A stretch of DNA of 7,775 bases from JBCCGI01 sp039029355 (lineage in GTDB: Bacteria > Planctomycetota > UBA1135 > GCA-002686595): assembly GCA_039029355.1 (NCBI GenBank), contig JBCCGI010000168.1, positions 1 to 7,775 of the forward strand, read 5' to 3'. The notes beneath the pieces were generated by a model that searched no databases, had not been told where the DNA came from, and was given only the letters and a program-made list of their open reading frames with translations. This document shows, one piece after another, positions 1 to 5,207 of the stretch. Position 1 is the first letter of the stretch. Each line of letters starts with the position of its first letter. Position numbers and translations under genes: made by a program.

Positions 1-97
1 CCCTCCTTCCACAACGGCGGCACGGGGGGGGCCCGGATCGGCCACGACCCGCCCCCGCTCTCGTTGTACCCGTACGCGCATCGCCGGAGGCGCGCCG

Positions 98-103
98 TAC
101 ACT
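98..103 (+). promoter_or_regulatory. Candidate -10 box (TACACT) of the kinase gene
   Basis: TACACT fits the TAnnnT pattern and ends 11 nt before the kinase ATG, so transcription would begin about 4-5 nt upstream of the start codon. The nearest GGAGG (86-90) is 24 nt from the ATG, too far to act as a ribosome site. A short-leader or leaderless mRNA is inferred. No convincing -35 is seen at 16-18 nt spacing. Bases 1-97 show no other supported feature. Confidence 0.35.
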
Positions 104-114
104 GTCCGCGCGCG

Positions 115-2355
115 ATGGCGCTCGCCTCCGGTCAAACGCTCGGCTTCTACCGGATCCTCGCACCCCTCGGGGCCGGGGGAATGGGGGAGGTGTACCGCGC
201 GCTCGACACGCGGCTCGGTCGCGAGGTGGCGGTGAAGGTGCTGCCCGAGCACTTCGCCGAGAGCGAGGACGCGCTACGCCGCTTCGAGCGCGAGGCTCGC
301 ACGCTGGCGTCGCTCAACCACCCGAACGTCGCGGCGATCTACGGCATCGATCAGGTCGAGGACGCCTGCTTCCTGGTGCTCGAGCTCGTGCCGGGCGAGG
401 ACCTGGCGCGCCGCGCCGCGCGCGGGGCGGTGCCGGTCGGCGAGGCGCTCTCGATCGCCCGTCAGGTCGCCGAGGGCCTGGCCGCCGCGCACGGCGCGGG
501 CGTGGTACACCGCGACGTGAAGCCCGCCAACGTCGTGGTGACGCCCGACGGGCGCGCGAAGGTGCTCGACTTCGGCGTGGCGAAGCGCGCGGCGGCACTC
601 GAGGGGGCCGACGACGGCGGGGACGACGGCTCGGTCACCGCCGCGGGAGCGCTGCTCGGCACGATCGACTACATGAGCCCCGAGCAGAGCCGCGGGCGTG
701 AGGTCGACGAGCGCGCCGACCTGTGGGCCTTCGGGTGCGTGCTGTACGAGCTCCTCACCGGCACGCGCATCTTCCCAGCCGACTCGGTCGCCGACAAGCT
801 GGCCGCGATCGCCGCCGACGAGCCGGACTGGAGCCTGCTCCCGACCGACACGCCCGCCAGCGTCCACGAGCTGCTACGCCGCTGCCTCTCCAAGAACGCC
901 GGAAGCCGCCCGGCGCGCATGGACGACGCGGTGCGCGTCCTCGCCGGCGCGCCGGGCGTGCTGGCGGCGCCGAAGGCGGCCTCGATCGCCGTGCTGCCGT
1001 TCGCGAACTCGGGCGCGGATCCGGCCGACGAGTACTTCAGCGACGGCTTCACCGACGAGATCATCGGCGCGCTCGGCCACGTGCCTGGGCTGAGCGTCGC
1101 GGCGCGCTCTTCGTCGTTCTCCCTGAAAGGCCGCGCGGTCGACGCGGCCGAGATCGGCGCCAAGCTCGGCGTTACGCACCTGATGGAGGGCAGCGTGCGC
1201 CGCGCCGGCGAGCGCGTGCGCATCGCCGCGCAGCTGGTCGACGTCGAGACCGGCTACCAGCGCTGGTCGCAGCGCTTCGACGGCGAGCTGAGCGGGCTGT
1301 TCGACCTGCAGGACGAGGTCGCGTCGGCCGTCGCGGCGGCGATGCGCGTCGAGCTGGGCGAGGGGGTGCCCGCGCCCGCCGCGCCGCGGCCGACGAGCGA
1401 CATGGAGGCCTACGACCGCTACCTGCAGGGGCGCTTCTTGCTGCAGCAGCGCGGCTCGGTGCTCGAGCAGGCGGTGCAGGCCTACGAGGGAGCGCTGCGG
1501 CTCGACCCACAGCTCGCCGCGGCGCACGCGGGGCTCGCCGAGGCGTACGGCCTGCTCAGCTACTACGGCTCGCGCCGCCCGCACGAGCTGATGCCGCTCG
1601 CGCGCGACGCGGCGAGGCGCGCCATCGCGCTCGACGCCGACCACGCCGAGGCGCGGACGGCGCTCGGCTGGGTGCACCTGATGTACGACTGGGACGATGC
1701 CGCGGCCGAGCGCGAGCTGCGCGCGGCACTGCGGCTGGATCCGCGCGCGGTGCAGGCGCGGCTCTGGTACGGCGGATACCTGCTCGCGCTGCTCGGCGGC
1801 CGGCACGACGAGGGCATCGCGCTGTGCCGCGAGGCGACGGCGATCGACCCGCTGTCGGGCGCCGCGCACGGGCAGCTCGGCGTGGCGTGCAACTTCTCGC
1901 GGCGGCCCGAGGAGGCGCTCGCGGTGCTCACGCCGCAGCTCGAGGCGCACGCGGGTGCCTACATGCTGCGGTTCCACCGCGGGCTCGCCTTCTCGAACCT
2001 TGGCGAGCACGGGCGTGCGCGCGAGGACCTCGAGCGCGCCGTGCAGCTGTCGGCGATGGACGCGTGGGCGGCGGGGCTGCTGGGTGCTCAGTACGCCTAC
2101 CTCGGCGACGACGGCCGCGCCGCCGAGGTCCAGGCGCGGCTCGTCGCCGAGGACGCGGCCGGCTACGCGTCGCCCTTCTGCCTCGCCATGACGCCATCGG
2201 CCCAGGGGCGCTTCGACGAGGCGCTCGCTCAGCTGGAGCGGGGCATCGCGGAGCGCGACGGCCTGCTGCGCGTCGTGCCGGCCTTCGGCGTCTTCGACCG
2301 CCTGCGCGAGGACGAGCGCTACGCCGCGCTCGCGGCCCGTGCGGGGCTCGCCTGA
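115..2355 (+). CDS. Serine/threonine protein kinase with TolB-like domain and C-terminal TPR repeats
   Basis: This is a 746-residue Hanks-type (PknB-like) kinase predicted to phosphorylate Ser/Thr on unknown partners. Residues ~10-275 hold a complete kinase domain: Gly-rich loop GAGGMGEV (19-26), ATP lysine K41, catalytic HRDVKPAN (132-139), DFG (152-154) and SPE (188-190, standing in for APE). Residues ~289-412 match the TolB N-terminal-like domain often fused to such kinases or to CadC-type regulators (SIAVLPF at 290-296, SDGFTDEI). Residues ~425-746 are TPR-like helical repeats, probably a protein-binding surface. No membrane helix lies between kinase and TolB-like domain, where many relatives carry one, so it is probably cytoplasmic. 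The ATG at 115 was chosen because family members begin about 10-18 residues before the Gly-rich loop; an in-frame TTG at 64 would add 17 Arg-rich residues that look non-coding. No Shine-Dalgarno lies at normal distance. Kinase identity is firm; substrate and signal are unknown. Confidence 0.95.
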   Translation: MALASGQTLGFYRILAPLGAGGMGEVYRALDTRLGREVAVKVLPEHFAESEDALRRFEREARTLASLNHPNVAAIYGIDQVEDACFLVLELVPGEDLARRAARGAVPVGEALSIARQVAEGLAAAHGAGVVHRDVKPANVVVTPDGRAKVLDFGVAKRAAALEGADDGGDDGSVTAAGALLGTIDYMSPEQSRGREVDERADLWAFGCVLYELLTGTRIFPADSVADKLAAIAADEPDWSLLPTDTPASVHELLRRCLSKNAGSRPARMDDAVRVLAGAPGVLAAPKAASIAVLPFANSGADPADEYFSDGFTDEIIGALGHVPGLSVAARSSSFSLKGRAVDAAEIGAKLGVTHLMEGSVRRAGERVRIAAQLVDVETGYQRWSQRFDGELSGLFDLQDEVASAVAAAMRVELGEGVPAPAAPRPTSDMEAYDRYLQGRFLLQQRGSVLEQAVQAYEGALRLDPQLAAAHAGLAEAYGLLSYYGSRRPHELMPLARDAARRAIALDADHAEARTALGWVHLMYDWDDAAAERELRAALRLDPRAVQARLWYGGYLLALLGGRHDEGIALCREATAIDPLSGAAHGQLGVACNFSRRPEEALAVLTPQLEAHAGAYMLRFHRGLAFSNLGEHGRAREDLERAVQLSAMDAWAAGLLGAQYAYLGDDGRAAEVQARLVAEDAAGYASPFCLAMTPSAQGRFDEALAQLERGIAERDGLLRVVPAFGVFDRLREDERYAALAARAGLA

Positions 2356-2356
2356 A

Positions 2357-2767
2357 TCAGTGCGCCTCGGCTGGCCGCGTCGCGCTGCGCCGTAGCCCGA
2401 GCGCCTGCAGCACCGCGAACAGGAGCACCACGTCGGCCACGGCGACGACCGCCCACGTGCCGGCGAAGGTCAGCGGCCAAAGCTCAAGGGCGACGAGCGC
2501 CGCGCTGCCCGCGACCCAGCCCGCATCGAGCACGACCGCGGTCCAGGCCTCGGCCCGGTGGACCTCGGCCCGCCGCGCGTTCTGCCACAGGCCGTAGGCG
2601 AAGGGCAGCAGCACGAGCCCGACCGCGCGCAGCGCGAGGGCCGGCGCGCCGAAGACGGGCGCAAGCGCTCCGCCGCCCAGGGCGAGCAGCAGCCCGCAGG
2701 CGGTTGAGAACGCGGCGTTGCCGAGCAGCGCCCGGCGGAGGAGGAGGAAGCGGTCTTGGGTGCCCAT
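2357..2767 (-). CDS. Four-helix integral membrane protein of unknown function
   Basis: This 136-residue hydrophobic protein is not one I can assign to a named family. Four membrane segments are evident, at about residues 11-35, 43-62, 75-97 and 101-124. A basic loop (WQNARRAEVHRAEAW, 61-75) joins the second and third, and the tail (126-136) is short and polar, so both ends are probably cytoplasmic. No catalytic or metal-binding signature is visible. The start is an ATG with no Shine-Dalgarno; a TATAGT box ends 6 nt upstream, suggesting a leaderless transcript. The gene is divergent from the HxlR-type regulator across an 82-bp AT-rich region, the classical arrangement of a regulator and its target, so control by that regulator is inferred. 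Its stop lies 1 bp from the kinase stop on the opposite strand. Coding status is supported by the hydrophobic periodicity and the promoter context. Confidence 0.8.
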   Translation of the reverse strand: MGTQDRFLLLRRALLGNAAFSTACGLLLALGGGALAPVFGAPALALRAVGLVLLPFAYGLWQNARRAEVHRAEAWTAVVLDAGWVAGSAALVALELWPLTFAGTWAVVAVADVVLLFAVLQALGLRRSATRPAEAH

Positions 2768-2773
2768 GCTGCG

Positions 2774-2779
2774 ACTATA
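2774..2779 (-). promoter_or_regulatory. Candidate -10 box (TATAGT) of the membrane protein gene
   Basis: Read on the minus strand, TATAGT is followed by 6 nt (cgcagc) and then the ATG at 2767. That places the likely transcription start at or next to the start codon. It overlaps the first copy of the direct repeat at 2775-2791, so a protein bound there would block this promoter. The -35 region at normal spacing (minus-strand CGAAGA) is poor. Confidence 0.5.
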
Positions 2780-2828
2780 CGTTTTTAAAGCAACGCTCTT
2801 CGCCTCTGGAGCTATATTTTTTTCAAGC
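2775..2828. repeat. 17-nt imperfect direct repeat, candidate operator pair for the HxlR-type regulator
   Basis: CTATACGTTTTTAAAGC (2775-2791) and CTATATTTTTTTCAAGC (2812-2828) match at 14 of 17 positions and start 37 nt apart. They form almost all of the AT-rich part of a divergent promoter in otherwise very GC-rich DNA. Copy 1 overlaps the -10 box of the leftward gene; copy 2 lies just upstream of the -10 candidate for the rightward gene. HxlR of Bacillus subtilis is known to bind paired direct repeats upstream of its target, so an operator pair for the adjacent regulator is a reasonable inference. Part of the similarity could simply reflect T-tracts. Confidence 0.5.
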
Positions 2829-2837
2829 GCATGCCGC

Positions 2838-2843
2838 TACCCT
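2838..2843 (+). promoter_or_regulatory. Candidate -10 box (TACCCT) of the HxlR-type regulator gene
   Basis: TACCCT ends exactly 6 nt before the ATG at 2850, the same spacing as the divergent gene's TATAGT. There is no Shine-Dalgarno before this ATG, so a leaderless transcript is inferred. TATATT at 2813-2818, inside the second direct repeat, is an alternative -10 that would give a leader of about 25 nt. Confidence 0.4.
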
Positions 2844-2849
2844 GTACGC

Positions 2850-3476
2850 ATGGTCAAGCGCACCTATCACCAGCACTGCGCTCTCGCCCGCGCGCTCGAC
2901 CTCGTGGGGGAGCGCTGGACGCTGCTCCTCGTCCGCGAGCTCCTGACCGGCGCCAAGCGCTACAAGGAGCTGCAGGCCAACCTGCCCGGCATCGGCACCA
3001 ACCTGCTGGCCGCCCGCCTACGCGAGCTGCAGGAGGCGGACCTCGTCGAGCACGACGGCACGGCCTACGCGCTGACCGAGCGCGGCGCGGGCCTCGAGCC
3101 CGCCGTGCTGGCGCTCGCCCGCTGGGGCGCGCCGCTGCTCGCCGAGCCGGAGCCCGACGCCCTCTGGCGCGCGAGCTGGAACGTGGTCGCGCTCAAGTAT
3201 GCGTTCCGGCCGGAGCGCGCGCGCCGGCTGCGCGCCGTCCTCGAGCTGCGCGTGGACGGCACGTGCGTGCAGGCCCGCGTGCGCGACGGCGCGGTGGAGA
3301 CCGCCGGCGAGGCGCGCTGGCGGCCGGACCTGGTGCTCGAAGGGGACGGCGAGACGCTCCTCGCGCTGTGGGAGGGCGAGCTCGACGCGCGCGAGGCCGA
3401 GCGCGAGGGCGCGCTGGCCATCCACGGCGAGCGGCGGCTGCTGCGCGGCCTCCTCCGCGCCTTTGAGCCTGCGTAG
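2850..3476 (+). CDS. HxlR-family winged-helix regulator with C-terminal SCP2-like domain
   Basis: This is a 208-residue transcription factor. Residues ~5-100 form an HxlR-type winged helix: Cys10 at the family's conserved N-terminal position, LVGERWTLLLVREL (18-31), the recognition-helix region (GIGTNLLAARLRELQ, 47-61), and the wing leading into TERGAGLEP (77-84). Residues ~108-205 resemble the SCP2-like lipid/sterol-carrier fold seen at the C-terminus of some HxlR proteins (RVDGTCVQARVRDG, WRPDLVLEGDGETLLALWEG), and might bind a hydrophobic ligand. Typical HxlR proteins are only about 100-130 residues, so the second domain accounts for the length. The ATG at 2850 was chosen because it directly precedes the usual VKRTYHQHCALARAL start; upstream in-frame codons run through the promoter. 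The target is inferred to be the divergent membrane gene and perhaps its own promoter. Cys10 could make it redox- or electrophile-responsive, as in YodB/HypR, but that is speculative. Confidence 0.92.
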   Translation: MVKRTYHQHCALARALDLVGERWTLLLVRELLTGAKRYKELQANLPGIGTNLLAARLRELQEADLVEHDGTAYALTERGAGLEPAVLALARWGAPLLAEPEPDALWRASWNVVALKYAFRPERARRLRAVLELRVDGTCVQARVRDGAVETAGEARWRPDLVLEGDGETLLALWEGELDAREAEREGALAIHGERRLLRGLLRAFEPA

Positions 3477-3479
3477 CAC

Positions 3480-3515
3480 GGGCGCCAAGTCACTCGTCCC
3501 AAACGACTTGCGCCC
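3480..3515 (+). terminator. Hairpin just after the HxlR-type gene, possible terminator
   Basis: GGGCGC (3480-3485) pairs with GCGCCC (3510-3515), and AAGTC (3487-3491) pairs with GACTT (3505-3509). This gives an 11-bp stem with one bulged C (3486) and a 13-nt loop. It begins 4 nt after the regulator's stop codon. No T-run follows, so it is not a canonical intrinsic terminator; it may stall polymerase or protect the 3' end. Confidence 0.4.
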
Positions 3516-3532
3516 GCCGGCCCGGTGCCGGC
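3516..3532. repeat. Second GC hairpin in tandem (GCCGGC-CCGGT-GCCGGC)
   Basis: A perfect 6-bp inverted repeat with a 5-nt loop directly abuts the preceding hairpin. The two could act together as a transcription roadblock between the regulator and the YCII-sigma operon. No poly-T follows. GC-rich DNA produces such repeats by chance, so its function is uncertain. Confidence 0.3.
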
Positions 3533-3553
3533 GCTAGGATTCTCGGCGGTGCC

Positions 3554-3580
3554 TGTCGTCGGCGCGGAGCCCCGCTCGTC
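3554..3580 (+). promoter_or_regulatory. Candidate ECF-type promoter (TGTCGT-N17-CGTC) of the YCII-sigma operon
   Basis: TGTCGT (3554-3559) and CGTC (3577-3580) are separated by 17 nt. From memory, promoters of ECF41/ECF42-type sigma factors carry a TGTC-type -35 and a CGTC- or CGA-type -10, and these sigma factors often control their own DGPF/YCII operon. Transcription would begin near 3586-3588, giving a leader of about 40 nt with a good ribosome site. In such GC-rich DNA both short motifs can occur by chance, so this is a hypothesis. Confidence 0.4.
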
Positions 3581-3593
3581 CCGTCGCCGAACC

Positions 3594-3610
3594 CGCGAAG
3601 CGACTTCGCG
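3594..3610 (+). repeat. Perfect 7-bp hairpin in the YCII leader (CGCGAAG-CGA-CTTCGCG)
   Basis: The two 7-nt arms are exact inverse complements around a 3-nt loop. The hairpin ends 6 nt before the AAGGAG ribosome site. If transcription starts near 3587 it would form at almost the very 5' end of the operon mRNA, where it could stabilise the message or modulate initiation. As DNA it could equally be a dyad protein-binding site. Confidence 0.4.
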
Positions 3611-3616
3611 CCACCC

Positions 3617-3622
3617 AAGGAG
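3617..3622 (+). promoter_or_regulatory. Shine-Dalgarno AAGGAG of the YCII gene
   Basis: AAGGAG lies 5 nt before the ATG at 3628. It fixes that start and contrasts with the kinase and HxlR genes, which lack a ribosome site. Confidence 0.8.
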
Positions 3623-3627
3623 AACCG

Positions 3628-3990
3628 ATGAACCAGTACCTCTTGTCCGTCCACACCGCTCCCGGCGCCGACTGCCACGCCATGCCGCCCGAGGAGATGC
3701 AGAAGTCCTTCCAGCGCATCGAGGCGCTTGAGAGCGAGATGAAGGAGGGCGGCGCGTGGATGTTCTCCGGCCGGCTGACCGAGCCCGAGAGCGCGACCGT
3801 CGTACGCGACTCCGAAGGCAAGGTCCTGATGACCGACGGGCCCTTCATCGAGTCGAAGGAGCACCTGGGCGGGTTCTACATCATCCAGGCGCCCGACCTC
3901 GACGCCGCCCTCGCCTGGGCGTCGAAGGTGACCAGCTGCGTCGGGCAGCCGATCGAGGTGCGCCCCTTCTGGAGCCCCGAGGGCGCTTGA
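3628..3990 (+). CDS. YCII/DGPF-domain protein, partner of the ECF sigma factor
   Basis: This 120-residue single-domain protein is of the YCII-related (DGPF) family. The opening strand MNQYLLSVH, the segment GGAWMFSGRL (41-50) and the signature MTDGPFIESKEHLGGF (68-83, DGPF at 70-73) followed by the amphipathic helix DLDAALAWA are all typical. The fold is a ferredoxin-like barrel; its biochemical role in DGPF proteins is not established. Length is normal for the family and a strong Shine-Dalgarno precedes the ATG. Its stop codon overlaps the start of the downstream sigma gene (TTGA), so the two are translationally coupled. DGPF genes are well known to accompany ECF42 and related sigma factors in place of an anti-sigma gene, so it is inferred to be part of that sigma factor's regulon or regulation. 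It has no signal peptide or membrane segment and is presumably cytoplasmic. Confidence 0.93.
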   Translation: MNQYLLSVHTAPGADCHAMPPEEMQKSFQRIEALESEMKEGGAWMFSGRLTEPESATVVRDSEGKVLMTDGPFIESKEHLGGFYIIQAPDLDAALAWASKVTSCVGQPIEVRPFWSPEGA

Positions 3991-5201
3991 GCGACGCGCG
4001 CCGCGACGACGTCGGCCGCGTCTTCCGCGAGCGGAGCGGCCGCGCGGTCGCGGCCCTCATCCGCGTCTTCGGCGACATCGACGTCGCCGAGGACGCGGTG
4101 CAGGACGCGTTCGCGATCGCGCTTCGTACGTGGCCGGCCGAGGGGCTGCCCGCGAACCCGTACGCCTGGATCGTCGCCACCGGACGCAGCCGCGCGATCG
4201 ATCGGCTGCGGCGCGAGTCGCTGGGGCGTGCGCTCCTCGGCGACGTCGTGCGCGAGCGCTTCGACGTCGAGGAGCCCGAGCCCGAGCTGCACCCCGTCGA
4301 CGACGACTCGCTGCGGCTGATCTTCACGTGCTGTCACCCCGCGCTCTCGGGCGAGGCGCAGGTGGCGCTGACGCTGCGCCTCTTGTGCGGACTGGCGACG
4401 CGCGACGTCGCGCACGCGTTCCTCGTCGAGGAGTCCGCCATGGCGCAGCGCCTCGTGCGCGCCAAGCGCAAGATCAAGTCGGCGCACATCCCGTACCGCG
4501 TGCCCGCCCACGACGAGCTCCCGCTGCGCCTCCCGCCGGTGCTCGCAGTGGTCTATCTCGTCTACAACGCCGGCGCCGGGCGGCCGGGTGGCGAGGTGGA
4601 GGACCTCGCGACCGAAGGCCTGCGGCTCGCGCGTCTCCTGCGCTCGCTGCTGCCCGACGAGCCCGAGGTCGCGGGGCTGCTCGCACTCGTGCTCTTCGGC
4701 GAATCCCGCCGCGCCACGCGCTTCGCCGCCGACGGTTCGCTGGTTCTGCTGCGCGACCAGGAGCGTGACCGTTGGCACCGCGGGCACCTTGAGGAGGCGC
4801 GAACGCTGCTGCGCCAGTGCCTCGCGCGCGACCGACCGGGACCGTACCAGCTGCAGGCGGCGATCCAGGCGGTGCACGCCGACGCGGCCCGTGCCGAGCA
4901 CACCGACTGGCGCCAGATCGTCGCGCTCTACGACCACCTCCTGCGCCTCGGCCCTTCGCCGGTCGTCGCGTTGAACCGCGCCATCGCCGTCGGCGAGGTC
5001 GAAGGCCCCGCGGAGGCGCTTGCGCTCGTCGACGAGCTCGAGCTGTCGGGCTACTACCCCTACCACGCGACGCGCGCCGACCTCCTGCGCCGCATCGGCC
5101 GCTGCGCCGAGGCGCGCGCGGCCTACCGCCGCGCCTCCGAGCTCGCGCCGGCCGGCGCCGAGCGCGACTACCTCGACGGACGCGTCGAGTCGCTTGGGTG
5201 A
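3987..5201 (+). CDS. ECF42-type RNA polymerase sigma factor with TPR-like C-terminal extension
   Basis: This is a 404-residue sigma factor of the COG4941/ECF42 type, which directs RNA polymerase to a small promoter set. Region sigma2 spans about residues 11-78 (VAEDAVQDAFAIAL, NPYAWIVATGRSRAIDRLRR) and sigma4 about 107-165 (FTCCHPALSGEAQVALTLRL, AMAQRLVRAKRKI). Residues ~170-404 are a helical TPR-like extension (RPGPYQLQAAIQAVHA, PSPVVALNRAIAVGEVEGP), the hallmark of this group; in ECF42 the extension is reported to be needed for activity. The usual NEGY-type motif after the YL.F segment reads NAGA here (194-197). The start is a TTG at 3987 overlapping the YCII stop as TTGA. It gives the expected N-terminus MSDARRDDVGRVFRE; no ATG or GTG occurs in frame before the sigma2 core, and earlier in-frame codons lie inside the YCII gene. 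No anti-sigma gene is adjacent. It ends 6 bp from the convergent hydrolase gene. Confidence 0.93.
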   Translation: MSDARRDDVGRVFRERSGRAVAALIRVFGDIDVAEDAVQDAFAIALRTWPAEGLPANPYAWIVATGRSRAIDRLRRESLGRALLGDVVRERFDVEEPEPELHPVDDDSLRLIFTCCHPALSGEAQVALTLRLLCGLATRDVAHAFLVEESAMAQRLVRAKRKIKSAHIPYRVPAHDELPLRLPPVLAVVYLVYNAGAGRPGGEVEDLATEGLRLARLLRSLLPDEPEVAGLLALVLFGESRRATRFAADGSLVLLRDQERDRWHRGHLEEARTLLRQCLARDRPGPYQLQAAIQAVHADAARAEHTDWRQIVALYDHLLRLGPSPVVALNRAIAVGEVEGPAEALALVDELELSGYYPYHATRADLLRRIGRCAEARAAYRRASELAPAGAERDYLDGRVESLG

Positions 5202-5207
5202 GTCGCG

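Noticed and set aside
1..63. Open frame encoding FHNGGTGG, resembling the C-terminal box of class C beta-lactamase-type serine hydrolases
   Set aside because: Only about 20 codons are visible, the following residues do not continue the family pattern, and the frame runs straight into the kinase. A chance match or decayed remnant cannot be told apart.
64..114. TTG at 64 as an upstream start of the kinase
   Set aside because: It would add an Arg-rich stretch unlike family N-termini, and the TACACT -10 candidate lies inside it.
874..2010. 378-codon open frame on - opposite the kinase
   Set aside because: It mirrors the codon positions of the kinase and has no domain signature.
723..2597. 624-codon open frame on + overlapping the kinase
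   Set aside because: Arg/Ala-rich low-complexity translation in a shifted frame, as expected of GC-rich DNA opposite a real gene with strong domain matches.
2718..2849. Extended N-terminus of the HxlR-type protein
   Set aside because: The extension would translate the divergent promoter and part of the opposite gene; the ATG at 2850 gives the normal family start.
3508..3540. TTGCGC...TAGGAT as a housekeeping promoter of the YCII operon
   Set aside because: The spacer is 21 nt and the -35 lies within a strong hairpin arm; the ECF-type element downstream fits better.
3876..5066. 396-codon open frame on - opposite the sigma gene
   Set aside because: An antisense shadow of a clear ECF42 gene, with no motif of its own.
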